From Blastomussa wellsi (lineage: Eukaryota; Cnidaria; Anthozoa; Scleractinia; Plerogyridae), in assembly GCA_947652115.1 (NCBI GenBank), contig OX393562.1:11560646-11624645 (forward strand): DNA of 64,000 bases. Reading direction: 5' to 3'. Positions 34,975 to 43,937 of the stretch are shown here, one piece after another (within the stretch, counting starts at the first letter, position 1; each line of letters opens with the position of its first letter). The translations under genes and the position numbers were made by a program. The notes under the pieces were generated by a model. The model saw only the letters and a list, made by a program, of their open reading frames with translations, was not told the DNA's origin and searched no databases.

Positions 34975-36537
34975 ATGGCTGAAGGTGGAGAGTTTGGATA
35001 CGATGACCCTGATCTTGACTTTGATATTGACAACGATGATGACGATGATGACTATGAAGATGAAACCACCGATGAAACAATTCCTCTTATCCCTGGCGAC
35101 TCATCCACACCTTGGCCTCAAGGTCAAGAGATTCAGATGCAAACAATGTCTCACGAGAAAAGCGGGCTGCCAGATAAATCTTATATTGAAGAAACATCTT
35201 TTGGTGGAACAAGTAGAATAAAAATAACAGATGAATATCTTGAAAGAAGACTGAAAAATTTAAGAAACAATGATACAGATTTATATTCCTCAGATAAAGC
35301 TGAAAATAATTATGAAATTTTAACTCAGGAGGGAAAAGATAAAGAAGCAAAAGAATTAATAAATATTGTACAAAATGTGGAAATCGAACGTGCAAAAGAA
35401 TTAATCAAAGAAAGATATCCAGAAGCAAACATACCTAAATTGGGATTAAGGCTTGCAACTGCCGAAGAAGCAAAAACAAAACCAGGAATTAAATTTATGG
35501 ATATTGTTGCTATTGGTAAAAATGCTGGTCTGATAAAGGTATTTCTTTCAAATGGAGAAGATTTTCAAAGTTCTTTCTTTAAAACGGAATACATCAAAAA
35601 AGTGCTTGGCCGAAAGACTTTAGAAATTGATAATGAAAATTTAATAGAAACGAAGAAACAAAGTGATGAACTTGAAAAACAGATGAAAGAAAAACAAAAA
35701 GAACTGAAACAAAAAGAATCAATGGCAAAAGAATCTGAAAAACTAAAACAACAAATGGAAGAAAAGAGAAACAAAATTAGACAAATTGAACAACAGAAAG
35801 ATGATCTTGAAGATACAAATGAGCCATTGAATATAGAAGAAATTGAAAAACTGAAACAACAGAAAAAAGACCTTGAAAAAGACCATCAAGAATTAGCAAA
35901 GAAACTTGATCAAACAAGAAAAGCAGCAAAAGATGGCAAAAAATTGCAAGAAGATATTCGGAAGCTCACACAAAAAAATGCCGAATTAAAAGAAACTGAA
36001 GAGAAACTTCAAGAAAAAATTAACATAGAAGATCTTAACGAAAAAAAAGAGCGAAAAGCAGAACTTGAAAACAAAAATAAAGAAGACAAAGCAATTATCG
36101 ATGATGAAAACGCTTCACCTTCTGAAAAAGAGGCTGCCAGGGAGAGAATTGCAGATAGACAAGAGGAGATTGGCAGGTTGGCAACACAAATTGAAGAAAA
36201 AGAAAGAGCCATGCCGCTTCGTGAGCGTGTAAAAGAGATCTTCAAAAAGTACGGCGTGACAGTGACTTCAATCCTTCTTGCCGCAGGTGTCACGATTGGT
36301 GCTGTCATTGGCGTCATTACCAACGCTTTGAAATCAATGGCCAAAGCTTTGGGAAACGGGTTAAAAGCTATTGCGAAAAAAACAGCCTCCATTCTTCCGG
36401 GACTGCTCGGCTCGATTGTTTCTTTTCTTTTCGCAACTGCTGGTAAGGTCCTCGGTTTTCTGGCAGAACACACATGGCTTTTAATTTTGGCTGTTGTGGC
36501 CTTTTTGGTTGAGAGCTATGCCAAAAAGCAGAGTTAA
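34975..36537 (+). CDS. Coiled-coil protein with C-terminal membrane domain, 520 aa
   Basis: Same layout as the 460-aa protein of A: acidic start (MAEGGEFGYDDPDLD), long Lys/Glu/Gln coiled coil (about 225-420) and C-terminal membrane domain (LRERVKEIFKKYG, ILPGLLGSIVSFLFATAG, WLLILAVVAFLVESY). The middle (about 80-220) is unrelated in sequence to A and the coil is longer, yet both ends match closely. Domain swapping between fixed ends suits a variable stalk or receptor-contact part, which is inference. The gene is divergent from the capsid gene. Confidence 0.75.
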   Translation: MAEGGEFGYDDPDLDFDIDNDDDDDDYEDETTDETIPLIPGDSSTPWPQGQEIQMQTMSHEKSGLPDKSYIEETSFGGTSRIKITDEYLERRLKNLRNNDTDLYSSDKAENNYEILTQEGKDKEAKELINIVQNVEIERAKELIKERYPEANIPKLGLRLATAEEAKTKPGIKFMDIVAIGKNAGLIKVFLSNGEDFQSSFFKTEYIKKVLGRKTLEIDNENLIETKKQSDELEKQMKEKQKELKQKESMAKESEKLKQQMEEKRNKIRQIEQQKDDLEDTNEPLNIEEIEKLKQQKKDLEKDHQELAKKLDQTRKAAKDGKKLQEDIRKLTQKNAELKETEEKLQEKINIEDLNEKKERKAELENKNKEDKAIIDDENASPSEKEAARERIADRQEEIGRLATQIEEKERAMPLRERVKEIFKKYGVTVTSILLAAGVTIGAVIGVITNALKSMAKALGNGLKAIAKKTASILPGLLGSIVSFLFATAGKVLGFLAEHTWLLILAVVAFLVESYAKKQS

Positions 36538-36560
36538 TTTTCTTTGGGAAAACTCAAAAA

Positions 36561-38261
36561 TTAGCGGAATGTCAAAAACAACAAACCTGCAATTGCAACC
36601 GCGCCAACCATCATTGCAACTTTGTTCGTGTCATGAGAATCACTGCCCGAGCCAGCCGTTGGCACTAGTTCTTCTGTGTGCACTTGCGTTGTTTGTGTTG
36701 ACTCTTGTGTTGTCGGTGTTTCAACAGGTTTCAAATCTTTTTTGCTTTCAGCTGTGGCTGCTTTGTGAATTGGATTGGAAGGATGGCTGTTTGGTGGGTT
36801 AATTTTTGATTTTCCGCCATCCATGTGCTGAAGGGCCGCTTTTTTTGTTCTTTTGTTTGCCCCGTCGTTGACCCCCAGCTTCATACCCGGAATCGCTTGT
36901 TTGAGCTGGTTGTTGTAACCAACCGTGCTTTCTGTGTTGATAACCATGCGGCCTGGCATCAACCAAGCGCCCGGGCACACAGCAAGGTTCAACCGCACTT
37001 TTGCCTCGTCCACCGCCAGCTGGTAACGCTGCACGCTCTTTGCCAGGTCGGGCATCCTCACTGCGTCTTCAACCAGGACAAGAAACTCGGTCTGGGCCTC
37101 CTTTGCTCTGCCTCCCGCCCCAAGAATGCTGCTGCGGACGTTTACTTGCGCACCCAAGATGCAATACACAAATGCTTCAATCGACTGGTTTATTCTCGAC
37201 AAACCTGCCTGGGTCAAACCTGTTGTGGTTTTTGGTGCGAACCAGTTGAATTGCTCTTCAGCTGCATCGTTTCTGATAAAGCAAACTGAAATTCCCTTTT
37301 CTGACGCCCTTGGATCTTCATCATCAAATTTTGCTTTTTCTGATGGATATGGAACGTTCAGGATGAAAGGATCACGACAATAAATATAAACGCTGCCTAG
37401 TCCGTGATTTGGACCAATTGTAAACCGAAAATCGGTTGATGAAGGAACTTTGAACTCAGCACATAATCTTTTGAAAGAAGCTTCGTCATATTTGTTGTTA
37501 AACTGACTCCATGTTGGATCACCCGGCAATGCGCTAAAGCTTTGGATACCTCCGAGCTGAAATAGGATGCGTCGAACCGTAAAGTACACGTGAAAGATGT
37601 AAAACGCTCGTACCTGTGGCGGCAGCTTCAGCGTGCTGTCTTTGTCAAATACTTCTCGAGATATTCCGCAGCCTGTTGTCGCGCACCACACTGCAAAGTT
37701 CAGCTGCTGTTCCCAGAAAGACATATCTGGCCTCGCCAGCCATTTTTTCGCGGGATTTGACGTTTCGAATTTCGGTTGTTCCTTGGTAAATATCTCTCTA
37801 AACTTTGTTGTAAAATACTGGTCAGGGGTGACATAAATTTTGATTGCTTTGTTGAATATTTTTTTCAAACTCGGTGCAGCTTCTTCGAATGGAACTGCTG
37901 GAACCGCCAATGAACTTTTTTCTGGGCGTGGCGTCAGTTGGAAAGGAAAACCGCCAACTTCAACCAAACCCAGAGCTCTTTTCATTTCTGCGCTCCAATA
38001 TTTGCGATCTGATCCGAATACGCTTTCAAAACTGTCGGGCCCCTCTTTGAAAAATATTTCGGCTGTTGCTGTGTTGTCCGGTGCAAAAAATACCTGGGCT
38101 TCAAATTTGCTTTTGTCAGCCCTCGGGAAACTTGCAGAAAAAGTCGCCCACGCCTTGGCTTGCGCAAGCTTTGCATTTGTGGAGCTGCCAGCCTGCGCTC
38201 GTTTTTCGAGATAGTCATACGCAACAGAATCTTGTTTGTTTGCAGTTTTCCATATGTTCAT
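36561..38261 (-). CDS. Large C-terminally anchored conserved protein, 566 aa
   Basis: The globular part is nearly identical to that of the 582-aa protein of A, including QQLNFAVWCATTGCGIS and GPNHGLGSVYIYCRDPF. It ends immediately after the membrane segment (about 546-565, VGAVAIAGLLFLTFR) without the Ser-Glu tail. The linker before the membrane segment is Thr/Gln-rich (PTTQESTQTTQVH). Its stop is 23 bp from the stop of the convergent coiled-coil gene. Confidence 0.72.
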   Translation of the reverse strand: MNIWKTANKQDSVAYDYLEKRAQAGSSTNAKLAQAKAWATFSASFPRADKSKFEAQVFFAPDNTATAEIFFKEGPDSFESVFGSDRKYWSAEMKRALGLVEVGGFPFQLTPRPEKSSLAVPAVPFEEAAPSLKKIFNKAIKIYVTPDQYFTTKFREIFTKEQPKFETSNPAKKWLARPDMSFWEQQLNFAVWCATTGCGISREVFDKDSTLKLPPQVRAFYIFHVYFTVRRILFQLGGIQSFSALPGDPTWSQFNNKYDEASFKRLCAEFKVPSSTDFRFTIGPNHGLGSVYIYCRDPFILNVPYPSEKAKFDDEDPRASEKGISVCFIRNDAAEEQFNWFAPKTTTGLTQAGLSRINQSIEAFVYCILGAQVNVRSSILGAGGRAKEAQTEFLVLVEDAVRMPDLAKSVQRYQLAVDEAKVRLNLAVCPGAWLMPGRMVINTESTVGYNNQLKQAIPGMKLGVNDGANKRTKKAALQHMDGGKSKINPPNSHPSNPIHKAATAESKKDLKPVETPTTQESTQTTQVHTEELVPTAGSGSDSHDTNKVAMMVGAVAIAGLLFLTFR

Positions 38262-38347
38262 TTTCTTTTTCCCTGTTATTTTTCAATTGAAAAATTGCAC
38301 GGAACAAAAATAAAATAGTTTTCCATTATTTTTGTGTTCAATACAAA
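38262..38347. promoter_or_regulatory. Divergent intergenic promoter region of B
   Basis: Matches the 19866-19950 spacer of A at both margins (TTTTCAATTGAAAAATTGCA and TTGTGTTCAATACAAA). Downstream coding sequence switches to the beta-rich protein instead of the late-domain protein, directly at the ATG. Confidence 0.65.
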
Positions 38348-39013
38348 ATGGTTGTGCTCACAATCATCACTCCTTCAAACAACTACACAGTTTATTTTCA
38401 CCAGCCCCTTCAACCAAACTATATCAGACTTTTAAGCTGTTCTCTTTACAATTCTTGGTTTAACATTAAAAAAATTGGCAGACTTAAATCGATAACACAT
38501 AACAAAACCATCACCTTTTTACCAGGCAATTACACCTTGAAATCTTTAAAAAGTAAAATTGAAAATGATCTTTTGCCGGACAGTGACTCCTTAAAAGCAG
38601 AAATCAACACACCCTATGGTCAAATGGTTGTCTTAAACACAAATTTGGAAGAATTTCAAATTGATGAAAATTTGAGCTCTCTTCTTGGCTTTGGCGTTGT
38701 CGGAAATTTACCAAAATTCTTTTCGTTATTGTATTCAAAAAAACTGAACTCCACTTCAACGTACTTAATCCATTGTGACTTGATTGACAAACAAGAAAAT
38801 CAGTTCAATGGAAAACCATCCACCATTCTTGCCAACTTTGATATAAAAGGTGAACCTTGGGAAAAAGTTTTTTATCAGTCAGAGCCACAGCATGTTCGTT
38901 CCACTTTGAAAAGTCGAGAGGTAAACAGTTTGACTATTTCAGTCAAAGATGAGAATGGTGAACTTTTTGATTTCAATGAGATGCCACTCACTTTCGTTTT
39001 GGAGATAAATTGA
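38348..39013 (+). CDS. Beta-rich candidate vertex/minor capsid protein, 221 aa
   Basis: Homologue of the minus-strand 224-aa gene of A: shares MVVLTI, IRLLSCSLYNSWFN, LPGNYTLKSLKSKI, TYLIHCDLIDKQ and a C-terminal VNSLTISVKDENGELFDF. Overall identity is moderate and concentrated in these strand-like motifs. Here it occupies the plus-strand position behind the divergent promoter. Function as a minor capsid or spike protein is tentative. Confidence 0.6.
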   Translation: MVVLTIITPSNNYTVYFHQPLQPNYIRLLSCSLYNSWFNIKKIGRLKSITHNKTITFLPGNYTLKSLKSKIENDLLPDSDSLKAEINTPYGQMVVLNTNLEEFQIDENLSSLLGFGVVGNLPKFFSLLYSKKLNSTSTYLIHCDLIDKQENQFNGKPSTILANFDIKGEPWEKVFYQSEPQHVRSTLKSREVNSLTISVKDENGELFDFNEMPLTFVLEIN

Positions 39014-39067
39014 TTACCTCTTGAATTTCAGACAATTAAAAAAAAAAAAAGCTGTATTTTATAGACA

Positions 39068-39709
39068 ATGTCTTCATCAAACGTATTGCCAAGTGCTCCT
39101 CCGGAGACACCACAAAGCGTATTATATCCTGTTTTACAAACGCCTGATGCCTTTCGCCTTGGAGAGATAAACGAAATCAAAAAAAAGTTGGCTGAAGAGG
39201 TTGACAAATATAGACTTGTTCGAAAAAAATTTAAACGCGCAAAAACAGCCGTCAACTGGATTTCCGGCGGTCTTGGCGGACTCAGCGCTGTTTTTTCTAG
39301 TGCTGGACTTGCGTCTGCTCTAACAGGGGTCGGGATACCCGTTGCTATACCCTTAGGTGTTGTGGGTGGTTTTTTCTCTGTTTCTTCCTCCATTTTGATT
39401 CTTGCCGGGAAAAAACTTGACAAAAAAATGTCTAAACACCAGGAGATTGTTACTCTTGGCCTTGCAAAACGTGCGAGTGTTGACAAGCTGGTTTCCAAGG
39501 CTTTAATTGATAATCGCATTAGTGATTCTGAGTTTCAGATTATTCTTTCTGAATTGGAACAGTACAATGAGTTAAAAGAAAAGGTACGAGCAAAGCTCAC
39601 AAAAAAACCATCTTTAAGTAAACTGCCTGATGTTGAAAAGATAAAAAAAGAGCTTCAAGAACAGCTTATGAGAAAACTCGCGGCGCCCAGCACTGCAAAT
39701 TTGAACTGA
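39068..39709 (+). CDS. Hydrophobic protein with PSAP and LYPVL late-domain motifs, 213 aa
   Basis: P8-S-A-P11 is followed by L19-Y-P-V-L23, a match to the ALIX-binding LYPxL motif. The central hydrophobic region (about 60-112, GLASALTGVGIPVAIPLGVV) and charged C-terminal half resemble the 220-aa protein of A, but the C-terminal PPPY of A is missing (KKPSLSKLPDVEKIKK instead). It starts after TTTTATAGACA, in the more typical promoter-at-start arrangement. Both late-domain motifs lie in the exposed N-terminal tail before the membrane region. Confidence 0.72.
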   Translation: MSSSNVLPSAPPETPQSVLYPVLQTPDAFRLGEINEIKKKLAEEVDKYRLVRKKFKRAKTAVNWISGGLGGLSAVFSSAGLASALTGVGIPVAIPLGVVGGFFSVSSSILILAGKKLDKKMSKHQEIVTLGLAKRASVDKLVSKALIDNRISDSEFQIILSELEQYNELKEKVRAKLTKKPSLSKLPDVEKIKKELQEQLMRKLAAPSTANLN

Positions 39710-39773
39710 AGTTTGAAGGAAAAACAAAAAAAATATCTTTAACTATAATTAAAGGTTGACTGCATAACTCAAA

Positions 39774-39959
39774 ATGATCACGATATTTCACATCCTTTTC
39801 GTAATTCTGGAAGAATTTTCCGCTCCCGTTTGGCAGAACGATGTCAGACAGATAACTCAACAAGTTGTTGAGGCGATGCGTGAAGCGGACGAAAAAAAAC
39901 ATTGTGAAATTTCAGTGAAAGACAGGGCGGCCGATAATATGCCTCTTTCCGTTTTTTAA
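39774..39959 (+). CDS. Small conserved protein with hydrophobic start, 61 aa
   Basis: MITIFHILFVILEEF at the N-terminus could act as a short signal or anchor. The rest is polar (PVWQNDVRQITQQVVEAM and KKHCEISVKDRAADN). It overlaps the minus-strand 85-aa gene by 48 bp at its 3' end. Element A has only a truncated version plus a separate fragment. Function unknown. Confidence 0.6.
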   Translation: MITIFHILFVILEEFSAPVWQNDVRQITQQVVEAMREADEKKHCEISVKDRAADNMPLSVF

Positions 39960-40169
39960 ACACAGGTTGCACAAATCAATTTTCCTGAAACTACAAACTT
40001 TCCCGCATGACGTAACTTTTGTGATGCGTTGATTTTTTTCACAAAATGGGTGCATTCTCATTTCACAATGAACTTCAAAAAAACCCAGATCCCATCTCTC
40101 TTGGATCTTGATTTTAATTAATTCTTTCAATATCATCTCACGAATTTCGGGTGGAAGGTTTTTGACCAT
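39912..40169 (-). CDS. Right-end Cys/His protein with F-box-like start, 85 aa
   Basis: MVKNLPPEIREMILKELIK resembles the first helices of an F-box, though it is too short to be sure. Further Cys and His residues (HCEMRMHPFC, CGKVC, CNLCLKNGKRH) could bind zinc. It is the outermost right gene, reading inward from a leader (GCGCACATATATAGAAC) homologous to the polymerase leader at the other end. A host-interaction role is conceivable. In A it is frameshifted. Confidence 0.6.
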   Translation of the reverse strand: MVKNLPPEIREMILKELIKIKIQERWDLGFFEVHCEMRMHPFCEKNQRITKVTSCGKVCSFRKIDLCNLCLKNGKRHIIGRPVFH

Positions 40170-40251
40170 GTTCTATATATGTGCGCGCATTTCTTCAAAT
40201 AATTCCTGAGCCAAAATGTGAAATTTGAGTTTCCTCTCCAGTTGCCCCATT

Positions 40252-40522
40252 GATTTTGTGGCCGCGCTGTGCCCCCGTTTTCCTTTTGAAGGCGTGCAGC
40301 CTCCTCTTATTTTGCTTTGCTTCTTCCATTGTTTCTCTCCACACACATGGAATATGGGACATCTGGTCGCAGCGGTGGTTGGGTGGGTGAGGGGGCGGAC
40401 GTTGTGGTGCGCGAGCTATACCCGGCGACAAGTTGGAGCCGGGTATAGCTCGCGCACCACAACGTCCGCCCCCTCACCCACCCAACCACCGCTGCGCTAG
40501 ATGTCCCATATTCCATGTGTGT
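40252..40522 (-). repeat. Right terminal inverted repeat of Polinton B
   Basis: The 271-bp inverse of 24899-25169. It contains the terminal palindrome at 40341-40522. Imperfect inverted similarity extends to the ATG of the outermost gene at 40169. Confidence 0.95.
40341..40522. repeat. Terminal palindrome, right end of B
   Basis: 182 bp, identical to the left palindrome when reverse-complemented; the loop reads GACAAGTTGGA on this strand. The tips are ACACACATGG and CCATGTGTGT. Confidence 0.93.
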
Positions 40523-40527
40523 ACTGA
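40523..40527 (+). repeat. Target site duplication, right of Polinton B
   Basis: ACTGA, the second copy of 24894-24898, followed by TTGCAGGGATTTG as in intact units. Confidence 0.9.
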
Positions 40528-41535
40528 TTGCAGGGATTTGTACTTATTTGCAGAACGAGGTGCAGGTTCCAAATAATCAGCTCCACAGCAGGTAAGAGGC
40601 AGGCCATAGGCAAGCAAGATGAAGTTAGTTAGTTGAACATGTTTTAATTTTCAAACTATCAGTGTTGGAAATGTGATAGTAGTGTCAAAGGATGCTTTTT
40701 CAGTGTGATACTTTTACATACAGCAAGGACCCTCTAACTATGAACATTTCACTTTTATTAATACCAATTTTTTTCTCTGTCTAATGAGATCTCTCTATCC
40801 AGACAAAAGGATTAGCAATTTTAACATATAAGAAACACTAATCCTTTATATGAGAAGCACTTATTGGATAGTTAACCCTGGGCTTGTCACCTTGTGGTGG
40901 TGGTGTGGAGCCTGTACGTGCAATGACCTGGAGTGCTATGCCGGTTGGGCCAAGTCCCTGGTGGGTTCAACCATACTGGTTTGGTTGATGGATAGAGACC
41001 AGACAAAGGATAGCCAGTGGTCCTCAGGGGTGGGGGTTGGACATTCGGCTAATCACTTGACCCCATTAAAATATTATTGAAGAAACCGTAAAGAAAATGG
41101 GCCTTCTTCACCACTTTGGCTCAAGTAGCCAGGCAACAAGCAAATCGTTAGATAATAATAAAAAAATGTACAGAAAATTAGGTTCCCATTTTTCGAGTGT
41201 CCCAACGGTGTAACAAACAGTATAATAAAGATCATGCCACTACATTATACTAATTATTATCAATATATGCGGCCAAATTGAAATCCGGCCTTGTGAAAAC
41301 ATGTCCTAAGCGGGCTGCAAATGACTCCAGGTGGGCCGCTTTTGCATTTTGTCCCTCGATCTGATTGGTTCACACTCCATTATCCAGTGAATTTCAATCA
41401 ATGAGATTACGTTTAGACCTTTTCCTGCTGGAAAACCATAGAGGTGTGTACAACCGAACAGCAAGCTTTGAAGTTCAGTTTCACCCCAAACTAATAGTTT
41501 TCACAGAGAATGATATGTCTATTTGATGGGAATAA
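40528..41535. repeat. Tandem array unit 3, right part
   Basis: Completes unit 3 after the Polinton B insertion. It contains the second copy of the 47-bp segment and the G/T-rich block. No gene. Confidence 0.95.
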
Positions 41536-43937
41536 ATGCAGAGAAAAAATTCGGATTTAGACTTCAGTCTATTTGATGGGAAAAATGCAGACAAAAAATC
41601 TGGATTTGGGCTTAAAGATAGGCTAAATAGAAGCAAAAGCACAATTCAGGAGAAAGAAAGAGAGCAAGTTCTTGTCGTCTTTACCAGAAGCGAAACATCA
41701 TTCACTTGATTCCTACGGTCGAGGAAAATTAGCTAGGCTGAGGTACTGCAGGAATTTACACCAAAGATTGACTGGAAAATGTAATTTTCTTAAATATTAC
41801 GATTTTCCATTGGTTCTTAACTCATTGTCGCTAATTTTCAGACACATTGTCTCTATATCTGCAACAACACAGTGGTCCAGCTGGCACAGTTAATCTTATA
41901 ACATTTTCAGCGCGATGTGTGTTATTTTTTGTATTCTTGAAAACGTTATTAAATTTGGTAGTTATCAGGATGTTATTTGACCTTGTGTATTGATAATAAT
42001 GATAATAAAATGGCTTTTATCTGGAATATTATTTCTTTTCAGCCTTTACGCAGGTTTAAATCAACCATATTCCCTCAAAAAGTCATTTTATTCCCTTATT
42101 AATGGGATTTGTACTTGTTTGTAAGAAGAGGTGCAGATTCTAAATGAGCAGCCTTTATCATCCATGGCAACCAAGCATCAGGTGATATTGATGAATTTTT
42201 TAAATTACAGTTACATATCAGTGAAGGAACCAGAAAATCTGTACAGTGTTATCAAAGAACACACTTCACTGTACAGTGGGGTCCTGATCTGATATATGTG
42301 GTGAGAAACATTGAAAAACAATTCAAAGAATAGTAATCTTCTCTACATCTTAATTTTGTGGACTTTGAGAAGCCTTTGATAGTATCCATCGTGGCACTTT
42401 GTGGAGTTCTAAGCACCTTATGGTATCCCAAGCAAAATCAATCAAATAACGCAAGCCTTGTGTACGAATCCCACATGGGCATCCTACATGTGGGAGATCT
42501 AACACCCATTGAAAACTATTTGGATTTGGAGGTCTGCGAGGTCATTGAAAGAACTGAAAAAGAAACTCCACCAGCACTGCGTGAACTGAACATTGAACAC
42601 GAAAGCTGTATGTTTACACAAACTTGAATACAAAGTCAGCTTCTGGTCCGTCTGGAATTGTTTGATCCCAACAAGGTCTGACCAATTAGGGCATAAACCT
42701 TCAGATTTTATAAGCATTGTCGCTTGCATTGCTGGGGATTTCGGATTACAACTTGTAGCATAATGCATGAGATGCCAGAAGGGAACAAATTCCAAACGGC
42801 ATGAATGTGACCCGTATATTGTTTTCTGAAAAGCACCTGAACTGCCTGGCAGACTCTAAAAACATTAAAATTGGTTTATTCACTGCACTTGTTATAAATT
42901 TAATTAGATTACTATGAAGTTTCCGATTTTTATTTTATTTCTGTTTTACACTATGCTGGTGATCTCTTTTGTTTGTGGAGCACAGGACAATATCTGCAAC
43001 AGAAAACAGCATGGCTGAGCACTGTGGCTAAAAATGTTGGACTGATGATCAATGCAAGTAAGAACAGAGTTATGATGTGAAAGAAGGAATAAACAAGGCA
43101 AGGCATGAATTTGCCTCACTCAGGCTTACCTGGAACACTATTAAAATCTCTCAGAAAACCAGGGTAAGGATTTTAAATTCAATGCCAAGGCTGTGTTGTC
43201 ATACGTTTCAGAATGTTGAAAAACAACATGGAGAAACACTAATCCTTTATATGAGAAGCACTTATTGGATAGTTAACCCTGGGCTTGTCACCTTGTGGTG
43301 GTGGTGTGGAGCCTGTACGTGCAATGACCTGGAGTGCTATGCCGGTTGGGACCAAGTCCCTGGTGGGTTCAACCATACTGGTTTGGTTGATGGATAGAGA
43401 CCAGACAAAGGATAGCCAGTGGTCCTCAGGGGTGGGGGTTGGACATTCGGCTAATCACTTGACCCCATAAAAATATTATTGAAGAAACCGTAAAGAAAAG
43501 GGGCCTTCTTCGCCACTTTGGCTCAAGTAGCCAGGCAACAAGCAAATCGTTAGATAATAATAAAAAAATGTACAGAAAATTAGGTTCCCATTTTTCGAGT
43601 GTCCCAACGGTGTAACAAACAGTATAATAAAGATCATGCCAATACATTATACTAATTATTATCAATATATGCGGCCAAATTGAAATCCGGCCTTGTGAAA
43701 ACATGTCCTAAGCAAGCTGCAAATGACTCCAGGTGGGCCGCTTTTGCATTTTGTCCCTCGATCTGATTGGTTCACACTCCATTATCCAGTGAATTTCAAC
43801 CAATGAGATTACGTTTAGACCTTTTCCTGCTGGAAAACCATAGAGGTGTGTACAACCGGACAGCAAGCTTTGAAGTTCAGTTTCACCCTAAACTAATAGT
43901 TTTCACAGAGAATGATATGTCTATTTGATGGGAATAA
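41536..43937. repeat. Tandem array unit 4 (short form, 2402 bp)
   Basis: Lacks the 936-bp block: CAACATGGAG is joined directly to AAACACTAATCC. It shares the GTGGGGTCC variant with unit 3. LINE relic at about 42356-43230. No gene. Confidence 0.95.

Larger units (their letters stand above)
24899..40522 (+). mobile_element. Polinton/Maverick element B (15.6 kb)
   Basis: Second complete Polinton, same orientation as A, inserted in the next array unit at a different position. The gene order matches A up to the divergent promoter at about 38.3 kb; after it the beta-rich protein, the late-domain protein and the two small right-end genes follow in what looks like the undisturbed order. All frames compared are open. 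Unique features: a PPSY membrane protein, a 47-aa Cys protein, and no 93-aa membrane protein. Near-identical blocks shared with A alternate with strongly diverged blocks. Confidence 0.96.
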
